A stretch of 64,000 nucleotides of DNA. It comes from Nesterenkonia xinjiangensis (GTDB taxonomy: Bacteria; Actinomycetota; Actinomycetes; Actinomycetales; Micrococcaceae). The stretch's first letter is position 1. Each line of letters starts with the position of its first letter. The stretch is from the NCBI RefSeq assembly GCF_013410745.1, contig NZ_JACCFY010000001.1:868001-932000 (forward strand), in the 5' to 3' direction. This document shows, one piece after another, positions 9,438 to 21,560 of this stretch. The translations under genes and the position numbers were made by a program. The notes beneath the pieces were generated by a model. It had not been told where the DNA came from and did no database searches. It worked only from the letters and a program-made list of their open reading frames with translations.

Positions 9438-9899
9438 GGCGTCTGCCTCTTTCTGGTCAGTGCTTCTTCGTCTGGTCTTCTCGCAGTCCACCGCTGCGGC
9501 AGAGCATGACGCTCCCAGAAAAGGCATCGCCCGCTCCTGTCTCAGACAGGCTCCGGCGGCACTCCCCTTCTGCAGTTGTGGACTGCGCATCAGGCAAAGC
9601 CGTGATGCACATCCCGGTCAGGCCGAACCCGTCGAGGAGACGGGCTGCTCGGCCTGTCGGGCTCCGACCCCCGCGGTCGGGCGTGTCGCTTTGATGGGCG
9701 GAGAACTCCGCACACAGCAGTACACACCGCGTGGGTCGGGCTGGACTACGAACAGATTGACAGCTCGACGGCACCCTGGGGCGCCGGGACTCGGGCTCCT
9801 CCTCCAGGCATGATCTGCGGCACTGCCGCTTCGCTGGACCTTCGGAGGGCGCACTCGTCCGTGAGCAACTTGTCCATCCTGACAGAAAAACCCCCGACA
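9438..9899 (-). other. Non-coding region upstream of rpsJ (S10 operon leader/promoter region)
   Basis: About 460 bases with no credible gene on either strand. It must carry the S10 promoter and a leader, but I cannot fix a convincing -35/-10 pair. Small inverted repeats are seen, for example GCATCA/TGATGC on the minus strand at about 9588-9610. A perfect TTGACA occurs on the plus strand at 9757-9762, but without a -10 at proper spacing. Confidence 0.4.
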
Positions 9900-9902
9900 C
9901 GC

Positions 9903-9947
9903 AAAACGAGAGCCCCCGACGTCCCTGGGGACGTCGGGGGCTCTCGT
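9903..9947 (-). terminator. Intrinsic terminator of tuf
   Basis: A perfect stem of about 19 bp (ACGAGAGCCCCCGACGTCC at 9906-9924 with its complement at 9929-9947) and a four-base loop, followed on the minus strand by TTTTGCG. It lies 65 bases after the tuf stop and separates tuf from the S10 operon. Confidence 0.85.
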
Positions 9948-10011
9948 GCTCCCTCAGCATGCCGCCCGGTCGAGACCGGGTGCAGACTGAGGATCAGCGG
10001 AGGTGATCAGC

Positions 10012-11202
10012 TCACTTCAGGATCTTGGTCACACGACCCGAACCCACGGTGCGGCCACCCTCACGGATGGCGAAGCCGAGGCCGTCCTCCATGGCGATGG
10101 GCTGGATCAGCTCGACGGACATCTCGGTGTTGTCACCGGGCATGACCATCTCGGTGCCCTCCGGCAGGGAGATCACACCGGTCACGTCAGTCGTACGGAA
10201 GTAAAACTGCGGACGGTAGTTGGTGTAGAAGGGGTTGTGGCGGCCGCCCTCATCCTTGGACAGGATGTAGACGTTCGCCTCGAAGTCGGTGTGCGGAGTG
10301 ATCGAGCCGGGAGCAGCCACGACCTGGCCGCGCTCGACGTCGTCACGCTTCAGACCGCGGAGCAGCAGACCACAGTTCTCGCCGGCCCAGGCCTCGTCGA
10401 GCTGCTTGTGGAACATCTCGATTCCGGTGACCGTGGTCTTCTGCTTGTCACGGATGCCGACGATCTCGATCTCCGAGTTGATCTTCAGCGTGCCACGCTC
10501 GGCACGGCCGGTGACCACGGTGCCACGACCGGTGATGGTGAAGACGTCCTCGATGGGCATCAGGAACGGCTTGTCCTTGTCACGCTCCGGCTCCGGGATG
10601 AACTCGTCGACAGCCTCCATGAGCTCCTCGACGGTCTTGACCCACTCGGCGTCGCCCTCGAGGGCCTTCAGGCCGGAGGTGCGGATGACCGGTGCGTTGT
10701 CGCCGTCGAAGTCCTGGTCGGACAGCAGCTCGCGGACCTCCATCTCGACCAGGTCCAGGAGCTCCTCGTCCTCGACCATGTCAGCCTTGTTGAGGGCGAC
10801 CAGCAGCGCGGGGACGCCGACCTGGCGGGCCAGGAGGACGTGCTCACGGGTCTGGGCCATCGGGCCGTCGGTGGCGGCGACCACGAGGATCGCGCCGTCC
10901 ATCTGAGCGGCACCGGTGATCATGTTCTTCACGTAGTCGGCGTGACCGGGAGCGTCGACGTGCGCGTAGTGACGCTTCTCGGTCTGGTACTCGACGTGCG
11001 AGACGTTGATCGTGATGCCGCGCTCGCGCTCCTCCGGAGCGTTGTCGATCGAGGCGAAGTCACGCTGCTCGTTCAGGTCCGGGTACTTGTCACCAAGCAC
11101 CTTGGAGATGGCGGCAGTCAGCGTGGTCTTGCCGTGGTCGACGTGACCGATGGTGCCGATGTTGAGGTGCGGCTTGGTCCGCTCGAACTTTGCCTTGGCC
11201 AC
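10012..11202 (-). CDS. tuf: Elongation factor Tu
   Basis: A 396-residue EF-Tu, the GTPase that delivers aminoacyl-tRNA to the ribosome. The P-loop GHVDHGKTT is at residues 19-27; [12 protein letters not shown] (G3) and NKAD (G4) follow; domains 2 and 3 end in [15 protein letters not shown]. The start is GTG with an AGGAGGA site. A 265-base gap with its own candidate promoter separates it from fusA, and a strong terminator follows. Confidence 0.98.
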   Translation of the reverse strand: MAKAKFERTKPHLNIGTIGHVDHGKTTLTAAISKVLGDKYPDLNEQRDFASIDNAPEERERGITINVSHVEYQTEKRHYAHVDAPGHADYVKNMITGAAQMDGAILVVAATDGPMAQTREHVLLARQVGVPALLVALNKADMVEDEELLDLVEMEVRELLSDQDFDGDNAPVIRTSGLKALEGDAEWVKTVEELMEAVDEFIPEPERDKDKPFLMPIEDVFTITGRGTVVTGRAERGTLKINSEIEIVGIRDKQKTTVTGIEMFHKQLDEAWAGENCGLLLRGLKRDDVERGQVVAAPGSITPHTDFEANVYILSKDEGGRHNPFYTNYRPQFYFRTTDVTGVISLPEGTEMVMPGDNTEMSVELIQPIAMEDGLGFAIREGGRTVGSGRVTKILK

Positions 11203-11279
11203 AGGTTCCTCCTATAGAACTTGTTAAGGTCAGAAGACTTGCTATCAGCCGCACATGGAACGAGGCTGAAACTCTCGCA

Positions 11280-11309
11280 AGTCTACTGGGGCGCATCGTA
11301 TTTGGTGAA
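11280..11309 (-). promoter_or_regulatory. Candidate tuf promoter
   Basis: On the minus strand TTCACC (11304-11309) and TAGACT (11280-11285) are 18 bases apart, 78 bases before the tuf GTG. TANNNT is the usual actinobacterial -10. The -35 is a weak match, so this is tentative. The rest of the 265-base fusA-tuf gap holds a 10-bp inverted repeat at 11365-11393 without a T tract. Confidence 0.4.
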
Positions 11310-11467
11310 ATTCTCCGGATGCCTGACGGGCCGGGCTGGCCTGCTCCCGTGAGGCCGCTGCGACGGCGGGACGAATCCGGAGCTCGTCCCGCCCCCGGCC
11401 CGATCCCCCGGCGGCCTGGACGGCTGCCGGGTTCACGGGCGGTGAGCTTCACGAGCGAGGGGTCACC

Positions 11468-13582
11468 TCACTCGCCGCGGTTCTTCTCGATGATCTCCTC
11501 GGACACGGCCTTCGGCACCTCTGCGTAGGAGTCGAAGGACATGGTGAAGACGGCACGGCCCTGGGTGCGTGAGCGCAGCTCGCCGATGTAGCCGAACATC
11601 TCGGACAGCGGCACCAGTGCCTTGATGACCTTCACGCCGGCCGCGTCGTCCATGGACTGGATCTGACCGCGGCGGGAGTTCAGGTCGCCGATGACGTCGC
11701 CCATGTACTCCTCGGGAGTACGGACCTCGACGGCCATCATCGGCTCGAGCAGCACCGGGTTGGCGCGGCGTGCACCTTCCTTGAAGACCTGGGAGCCGGC
11801 GAGCTTGAACGCCATCTCCGAGGAGTCGACGTCGTGGTAGGCGCCGTCCACCAGCTCCGCCTTGACACCGACCATCGGGTAGCCGGCGAGGATGCCGAGG
11901 CCCATCGCGTCCTGGATGCCTGCATCCACGGACGGGATGTACTCGCGCGGGATGCGACCACCTGTGACCAGGTTGGCGAACTCGTAGAGCTCGCCCTCCG
12001 AGGTGTCCAGCGGCTCGAAGTTGACGAGCACCTTGGCGAACTGACCCGAACCACCAGTCTGCTTCTTGTGGGTGTAGTCGACCTTCTCCACACGCTTCTT
12101 GATGGTCTCGCGGTAAGCCACCTGGGGCTTGCCCACGTTGGCCTCGACCTTGAACTCGCGCTTCATACGGTCCACCAGGATGTCCAGGTGGAGCTCGCCC
12201 ATTCCGCCGATCTCGGTCTGGCCGGTCTCATCGTTCTGGTTCACGGTGAAGGTCGGGTCCTCCGCGGCCAGCTTCTGGATGGCCGTGGAGAGCTTCTCCT
12301 GGTCACCCTTCGACTTCGGCTCGATGGCCACGGAGATCACCGGCTCCGGGAAGGTCATCGACTCGAGCACGATCTGATCGTTCGGGTCGCAGAGCGTGTC
12401 GCCGGTGGTGGTGTCCTTGAGCCCGATGACCGCGTAGATGTGCCCGGCCTGGATCTCCTCGACCGGGTTCTCCTTGTTCGCGTGCATCTGGAAGAGCTTG
12501 CCGATGCGCTCCTTCTTGCCCTTCGTGGAGTTCACGATCTGAGCGCCGGCGGCCAGCTTGCCCGAGTAGACGCGGATGAACGTGAGCTGCCCGAAGAACG
12601 GGTGCGCCGCGATCTTGAACGCCAGAGCGGAGAACGGCTCGTCCTTGCGCGGACGGCGCGTCAGGACCACGTCCTCGTTGTTCGGCTTGTGCCCCTCCAT
12701 CGCCTCGACGTCTGCCGGAGTGGGCAGGTAGTCGATGACGGCGTCGAGCATGGGCTGCACACCGCGGTTCTTGAACGCGGAGCCGCAGAACACCGGGTAG
12801 GCGGCGCCGGCCACGGTGAGCTTGCGGATGCCTTCCTTGAGCTCGTCGATGGAGATCTCTTCACCGTCGAGATACTTGGTCATCAGCTCGTCGTCGGCCT
12901 CGGCGACCTGCTCGATGAGCTCGCTGCGGTACTGCTCAGCGCGCTCCTGGAGGTCCTCGGGGATCTCGTGGGTCTCGTACTCGGCACCCATGGTGACGTC
13001 ACCCTTGGCATCGCCGGGCCAGACCAGAGCCTTCATCTGCAGCAGGTCGACGACGCCGACGAAGTCGCTCTCGGAGCCGATCGGCAGCTGCATCACCAGC
13101 GGAGTCGCGCCGAGGCGAGACTTGATGGTGTCGACGGTGAAGTAGAAGTCTGCGCCGAGCTTGTCCATCTTGTTGACGAAGCAGATGCGCGGCACGTTGT
13201 ACTTGTCGGCCTGGCGCCAGACGGTCTCGGACTGCGGCTCGACGCCCTCCTTGCCGTCGAAGACGGCGACGGCGCCATCGAGCACACGCAGGGCACGCTC
13301 CACCTCGACGGTGAAGTCCACGTGGCCGGGGGTGTCGATGATGTTGATCTGGTTGTCGCCCCAGAAACAGGTCACCGCGGCGGAGGTGATCGTGATGCCG
13401 CGCTCTTTCTCCTGCTCCATCCAGTCCGTCGTGGACGCGCCGTCGTGAGTCTCACCGATCTTGTGGTTCATGCCGGTGTAGAACAGGATGCGTTCGGTCG
13501 TGGTGGTCTTACCGGCATCGATGTGCGCCATGATGCCGATGTTGCGGACCTTCTTCAGGTCAGTGAGCACGTCTTGTGCCAC
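11468..13582 (-). CDS. fusA: Elongation factor G
   Basis: A 704-residue EF-G, the translocase GTPase. The P-loop AHIDAGKT is at about residues 19-26, with [20 protein letters not shown] (G3) and FVNKMDK (G4); domains II to V continue to the normal C terminus. It starts at GTG with AAGGGGATC upstream. It follows rpsL-rpsG in the str operon after a 180-base spacer. Confidence 0.98.
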   Translation of the reverse strand: MAQDVLTDLKKVRNIGIMAHIDAGKTTTTERILFYTGMNHKIGETHDGASTTDWMEQEKERGITITSAAVTCFWGDNQINIIDTPGHVDFTVEVERALRVLDGAVAVFDGKEGVEPQSETVWRQADKYNVPRICFVNKMDKLGADFYFTVDTIKSRLGATPLVMQLPIGSESDFVGVVDLLQMKALVWPGDAKGDVTMGAEYETHEIPEDLQERAEQYRSELIEQVAEADDELMTKYLDGEEISIDELKEGIRKLTVAGAAYPVFCGSAFKNRGVQPMLDAVIDYLPTPADVEAMEGHKPNNEDVVLTRRPRKDEPFSALAFKIAAHPFFGQLTFIRVYSGKLAAGAQIVNSTKGKKERIGKLFQMHANKENPVEEIQAGHIYAVIGLKDTTTGDTLCDPNDQIVLESMTFPEPVISVAIEPKSKGDQEKLSTAIQKLAAEDPTFTVNQNDETGQTEIGGMGELHLDILVDRMKREFKVEANVGKPQVAYRETIKKRVEKVDYTHKKQTGGSGQFAKVLVNFEPLDTSEGELYEFANLVTGGRIPREYIPSVDAGIQDAMGLGILAGYPMVGVKAELVDGAYHDVDSSEMAFKLAGSQVFKEGARRANPVLLEPMMAVEVRTPEEYMGDVIGDLNSRRGQIQSMDDAAGVKVIKALVPLSEMFGYIGELRSRTQGRAVFTMSFDSYAEVPKAVSEEIIEKNRGE

Positions 13583-13602
13583 GGTGGATCCCCTTGTCCT
13601 CT

Positions 13603-13659
13603 CAGATCTCTCGATAAGCAGATCTCTCTCAAAAAGGCGGAGCCGTCAGCGGGGCTTCC
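13603..13659 (-). promoter_or_regulatory. Hairpin with T5 run and direct repeat between rpsG and fusA
   Basis: On the minus strand GGAAGCC and GGCTCC (13639-13659) form a stem with one bulge, followed by GCCTTTTTG. Right after it a 10-bp direct repeat (CAGATCTCTC on the plus strand at 13603-13612 and 13619-13628) lies before the fusA ribosome-binding site. The arrangement looks like an intra-operon attenuator, which is inference. Confidence 0.35.
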
Positions 13660-13761
13660 GACTCCGATCAGCCTACGCGGGCCGCCCACGCCGGTGAAGC
13701 CTCGTCCCGCAGGACGACCTCATGACCGGACGCGGACGGGATACGTCGCGCAGGCAGGCGC

Positions 13762-14231
13762 TCACCAGCGGTAGTGGGCGAAGGCCTTGTTGGACTCTGC
13801 CATCTTGTGCGTGTCCTCACGGCGCTTCACTGCGGCACCGAGGCCGTTGGAGGCGTCGAGGATCTCGTTCATGAGACGCTCGGTCATCGTCTTCTCACGA
13901 CGATCCTTGGCATAGCCGACCAGCCAGCGCAGCGCCAGCGCGGTGGCACGGCCCGGCTTGACCTCCACCGGCACCTGGTAGGTGGCGCCGCCGACGCGGC
14001 GGGAGCGGACCTCCAAGGCGGGACGGACGTTGTCCATGGCCTTCTTGAGGACGCCCACGGCATCCTCGCCGGACTTCTTGTTGACGCCCTCGAGAGCGCC
14101 GTAGACGATGCGCTCCGCGGTGGACTTCTTGCCGTCGACGAGCACCTTGTTGATCAGCTGGGTGACCAGCGGGGAGCCGTGGACGGGGTCCTGGACGAGA
14201 GGGCGCTTGGGAGCGGGACCCTTACGAGGCA

Positions 14232-14232
<1 letters not shown>
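13762..14232 (-). CDS. rpsG: 30S ribosomal protein S7
   Basis: A 156-residue S7, the assembly-initiating protein of the 30S head, and in E. coli the translational repressor of the str operon. [10 protein letters not shown] start, [19 protein letters not shown] and the C-terminal [21 protein letters not shown] are diagnostic. Its ATG shares one base with the rpsL stop. Confidence 0.98.
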
Positions 14233-14606
<374 letters not shown>

Positions 14607-14815
14607 TATGCGTTCTCCATACGTGGTTTTGGGCTTGACGCTCCGCGGACTCACCGCAGACCGGTCGAGCTGAGGGATGCTGAAGATCCCGCGTACGATC
14701 GGTTCTGACACGATCCGCGGGAAAGGCCCCTGGGCGTGCAAATATGTGGCATTCGTTGCGCAACCTCCCCGCAACCCGGACCAAGTCCCTCTGCCACACA
14801 GAAACAATCAAGGCA

Positions 14816-14845
14816 ACGATACCAGCTGCCGCACGAGGTGGCTAA
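14816..14845 (-). promoter_or_regulatory. Candidate str operon promoter
   Basis: TTAGCC (14840-14845) and TATCGT (14816-14821) on the minus strand are separated by 18 bases, 210 bases before rpsL. It lies just after the hairpin that ends the OmpA gene. The match is moderate; the rest of 14607-14815 shows nothing I can identify beyond a TTGCGCAA palindrome. Confidence 0.3.
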
Positions 14846-14847
14846 AC

Positions 14848-14872
14848 GGGGCAGCCGAGGAGGCTGCGCCCC
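14848..14872 (-). terminator. Probable terminator of the OmpA-like gene
   Basis: On the minus strand GGGGCGCAGCC, loop TCCTC and GGCTGCCCC form a stem with a small bulge, followed by GTTTA. It lies 23 bases after the stop of the OmpA-like gene. Confidence 0.5.
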
Positions 14873-14894
14873 GCCCGGCCGGCACCCCAGGCGA

Positions 14895-16001
14895 TCAGCC
14901 CTCACCCACATCCTCTTCGCCTTCCTCGCCGACCTCGTGATCCACGTCGTCCTCGCCGCGATCCGCAGGCTCGACGGTGATCACCACGCGTCGGTTCTCC
15001 GCCCGGCCACCCTCGGTCCCATTGTCCGCCCGGGGCACGTCCTCGCCGAAGCCCTGCGCGGACATCAGGTCCGGATCCATACTGCCGTGATCGGCCAGCC
15101 AGTCCACCACCGACTCGGCCCGCAGCTCCGAGAGCCGCTGATTGTCCTCATGGTCGACGGTGGCGACGTCGTCGGTGTGCCCCTCCACACGGACCACGTA
15201 GTCGTCGTCGCGGTCTGCGATCTCCGAGGCGATGGCCTCCAGATCAGCCTCGGCGCCGGCGCGGACCTCATGGTCGTCCGGGTCGAAGAGCACATCACCC
15301 TCGGTGATGTAGGAGACCTGCTCCTCACCCTCGGTGCGCTCGGTGTGCTCGGCGTCATCGAGACGATAGGTCTCGAGCTTCTCGGTGGGGATCGAGACCG
15401 TGGGGATGCTCAGGGTCTCAGCGGTGACGGTCGGCAGCGTCATCGTCGGGGAGCTCCAGCCGTCGCCGGAGCTTCCCCAACGCGTCTCTGACCACTGGGT
15501 CTCGGCCCACTGGTGCTCCGACCACCGATGCTCCGACCACCGATAGGCGGCCCAGACGTGGTCCCCGGGCTCGAGGTCGTCCTCGTCGGCCTGGCAGACC
15601 TCATCGGCGACGACGCCCTCGATCTCGATCGCCGGCATCTCGACGGCCGGCTGCACGACCTCCTCCAGCACGGTGCCGTCGGGCAGCCGCACCTCAGGAA
15701 GCACGCGCTCCGGCAGCGTGACCGCGGGGACATAGGCAGCGGAGAGTTCGACCCGGGGCAGGCATGCGCCGGGAGCCGCGTGCGCCACGAGACAGCCGGC
15801 CTGCCCCACACGCTCCGGGATCAGCACGCCGGGGGCCCCGGGAATCTCGACCTCCTGACCGTCGACGTCGAGGGTCTGGGACGGCACCGGGTCATGTTCG
15901 ACCTCCTCGACGACCACATCCTCGAGCATCGTGACCGTCCGCCCCTCCCCGGGCTCACAGCCTTCGATATCGATCGGGTCGCCCACCTCGGCGACCAGCA
16001 A
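14895..16001 (-). CDS. OmpA-like C-terminal domain protein (3' part of a frameshifted lipoprotein gene)
   Basis: The open frame is 368 residues if a TTG at 16001 is used. The last ~130 residues form an OmpA/MotB-type peptidoglycan-binding domain: EGDVLFDPDDHEVRAGAEADL, then VRVEGHTDD, LSELRAESVVDWL and AQGFGEDVPRADN...RAENRRVVI. Upstream is a Pro/Val/Glu-rich region and a short tryptophan repeat (RWSEH, RWSEH, QWAET, QWSET). It ends in an acidic tail. It has no signal peptide of its own; the missing lipoprotein N terminus is in another frame just upstream, and one extra G in the run at 16021-16025 would join them into a 458-residue protein. Role inferred: anchoring a surface lipoprotein to peptidoglycan. 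Confidence 0.7.
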   Translation of the reverse strand: MLVAEVGDPIDIEGCEPGEGRTVTMLEDVVVEEVEHDPVPSQTLDVDGQEVEIPGAPGVLIPERVGQAGCLVAHAAPGACLPRVELSAAYVPAVTLPERVLPEVRLPDGTVLEEVVQPAVEMPAIEIEGVVADEVCQADEDDLEPGDHVWAAYRWSEHRWSEHQWAETQWSETRWGSSGDGWSSPTMTLPTVTAETLSIPTVSIPTEKLETYRLDDAEHTERTEGEEQVSYITEGDVLFDPDDHEVRAGAEADLEAIASEIADRDDDYVVRVEGHTDDVATVDHEDNQRLSELRAESVVDWLADHGSMDPDLMSAQGFGEDVPRADNGTEGGRAENRRVVITVEPADRGEDDVDHEVGEEGEEDVGEG

Positions 16002-16270
16002 CTCCGCCTCCTCGGCGTCTCCCCCTCGCCGTCGACGCCGTCGTGGACGTCATCACCACCCGACTCCTCACCCCCACCCTCCTGCGGACGGGCCTCCGGC
16101 TCCCCCTCGATGCCCTGTCCAGCGGACCCTCCCACATCCTGCGCGGCGTCCTGCCGCCCGGCGGACCTCTCCTCCTGCTGCCCGGCCGACACGCAGCCGG
16201 TGAGCAGGGTCAGCGCCGCCAAGACGGCGAGGCCCCGCCCCACCACAACCCTCCTCTCCACGTCCCACAT
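15821..16270 (-). pseudogene. N-terminal lipoprotein part of the OmpA-like gene, out of frame with the rest
   Basis: Reading from ATG 16270 (MWDVERRVVVGRGLAVLAAL) there is a GGAG site and a clear lipoprotein signal with lipobox LLTGC, then a Gln/Glu/Gly-rich linker. After the run GGGGG (16021-16025) the frame turns into Arg/Ser-rich sequence and stops at 15821, while the sensible continuation (DAEEAELLVAEVGDP) is in the frame one base away. Either a real frameshift mutation, a slippage-controlled switch, or a sequencing error. Confidence 0.6.
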
Positions 16271-16335
16271 GATGCTCCGCTCCCTCTGCTCGACCGACGA
16301 TCCGCAGGAATCCCTGATAGGATTCACGTTTGCAA

Positions 16336-16364
16336 ATCATAGCACCGGAGTTGCTCCCGCAAAA
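16336..16364 (-). promoter_or_regulatory. Candidate promoter of the OmpA-like lipoprotein gene
   Basis: TTTTGC (16359-16364), 17 bases, TATGAT (16336-16341) on the minus strand, 66 bases before the ATG at 16270. The -10 is a near-consensus match in an otherwise GC-rich sequence. Confidence 0.5.
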
Positions 16365-16409
16365 CCCCGGCGCTCGCGCACGTCATGACGAACTCTCCTG
16401 GCCAGACCC

Positions 16410-17363
16410 TCATCTCTCGTGCGATCCGCCGCTGTCACCCTCCCGCGCCTCATCCATGACCTCTTCCGGAACCTCCCCCGGAACCTCCTGAGCACGTGAG
16501 CGACGACGCCCGCGGCGCCGGCGCACCAACCAGCGCACGACCACTGCCACGATGATCAGCACCGGCAGCCAGGGAAGCATCGCCCCGGTGACCACCAGCA
16601 CACCGTCGGCGGCGGCCACGAGGCCGGCCCAGCCCGACTGCAGCCCTCCGAGGAACCCCTCGGCGCGCACCACCGCAGCACGGCCGTCGAGAAACTCGAG
16701 CCGCAGGGTAGACATCTCCACCTGATCGCTGAGCCCTTGCCGCTGGGCGACCAGCGCCTCCAGCGAGGCCTGACGCTCGCTGAGGCTCGACTCCGCCTGG
16801 AGCAGGTCCTCACTGGTGGTAGCCTGCTCCATGATCTCCAGCAGTCGCTCCACCGAGGTCTCCAGCGCCTCGATACGGGCATCCAGGTCCCGGGCGGTGC
16901 CCGTGACGTCCTGGGCGCGCTCACTGAGGTCCTGCACATCTCCCAGCTCGGCGAGGTGCTCGAGGACCTGCCCCAGATGCTGGGCCGGGATCCGCAGGGT
17001 CAGCGTGGCACTGCCGAGGCGACCGTCGTCGTCGACCTGCTCCCGGCGAGACTCCACGTGCCCTCCGTGGCCTTCGACCTGGGCGATCACGTCGTCGACG
17101 GCCTCACGGACCTCGCGGACCTCCACCAGGGCAGAGGCGGTGGTGATGACCTCCCTATCCTCGACGTCGACATCAGCCGGGGGTCCATTCTCACCCGGCG
17201 CCGCCGGTGCGTCCTCCACGCCCGCCCGGTCCCCCGCCTCGTGGTCACCTGACTCGTGGTCGGCCATGCCGTGCTCATCACCGCCATCCGCGCAGCCCGC
17301 CAGCAGAAGTGCCGCCAGCATCGCTCCAGCGATCCAGCGCAGCCGCTGCACCCATGCCTCCAT
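16410..17363 (-). CDS. DUF4349-type membrane lipoprotein
   Basis: About 317 residues. The N terminus has a lipoprotein signal (AGAMLAALLLAGC), then an Asp/Glu/His-rich linker. The DUF4349 region follows (VITTASALVEVREVREAVDDVIAQVEGHGGHVESR; TLRIPAQHLGQVLEHLAELG), including a predicted coiled coil (RDLDARIEALETSVERLLEIM; SLSERQASLEALVAQRQGL). A C-terminal membrane segment (MLPWLPVLIIVAVVVRWLV) precedes a run of arginines and an acidic tail. The ATG at 17363 is preferred over one two codons earlier because GGAGG is eight bases upstream of it. Known members are envelope proteins of unclear role. It lies just after rpoC and before the OmpA-like lipoprotein gene, so both may act in the envelope. 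Confidence 0.8.
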   Translation of the reverse strand: MEAWVQRLRWIAGAMLAALLLAGCADGGDEHGMADHESGDHEAGDRAGVEDAPAAPGENGPPADVDVEDREVITTASALVEVREVREAVDDVIAQVEGHGGHVESRREQVDDDGRLGSATLTLRIPAQHLGQVLEHLAELGDVQDLSERAQDVTGTARDLDARIEALETSVERLLEIMEQATTSEDLLQAESSLSERQASLEALVAQRQGLSDQVEMSTLRLEFLDGRAAVVRAEGFLGGLQSGWAGLVAAADGVLVVTGAMLPWLPVLIIVAVVVRWLVRRRRGRRRSRAQEVPGEVPEEVMDEAREGDSGGSHER

Positions 17364-17464
17364 GGTCATCCCCTCCGGTCACCGCTCCAGATATTTGCTT
17401 TTGTGAAGCCATGATCGCAGGAAGGATCACCGAGGACAATCCCTGACGGCGATCTCCCTCCTCC

Positions 17465-17533
17465 CGGACCTGCTCTCGCAGGTCCGCCCGGGACGCACGA
17501 GAGCCCGGACCCCCATGGGATCCGGGCTCTCGT
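17465..17533 (-). terminator. Double hairpin terminator after rpoC
   Basis: First a perfect 13-bp stem (ACGAGAGCCCGGA at 17497-17509 with its complement at 17521-17533), then a second 8-bp stem (CGGACCTG at 17465-17472 with CAGGTCCG at 17479-17486). No long T run is seen, but the tandem stems right after rpoC fit a transcription stop. Confidence 0.7.
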
Positions 17534-17579
17534 CTCACTGCTTCAGGCTCCAGGCGTCGGAACCGTCAGCCGCCGCAGG

Positions 17580-21467
<3,888 letters not shown>

Positions 21468-21560
21468 AGTCCTGTATCTCTCTTTTCTCTCTCAAGATTC
21501 GTGACGAGATGACTGCTGCTGTCGCCGTCGGTCACCCGACGGCGACAGCGCGGATGAGGT

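Noticed and set aside
9757-9762. TTGACA on the plus strand upstream of rpsJ
   Set aside because: Perfect -35 hexamer but no -10 at 16-19 bases and no plus-strand gene to serve.
11365-11393. Inverted repeat GGCGGGACGA/TCGTCCCGCC between fusA and tuf as terminator
   Set aside because: A 10-bp stem is present, but there is no T run on the minus strand and the gap is GC-rich, so chance stems are likely; I only mention it with the tuf promoter.
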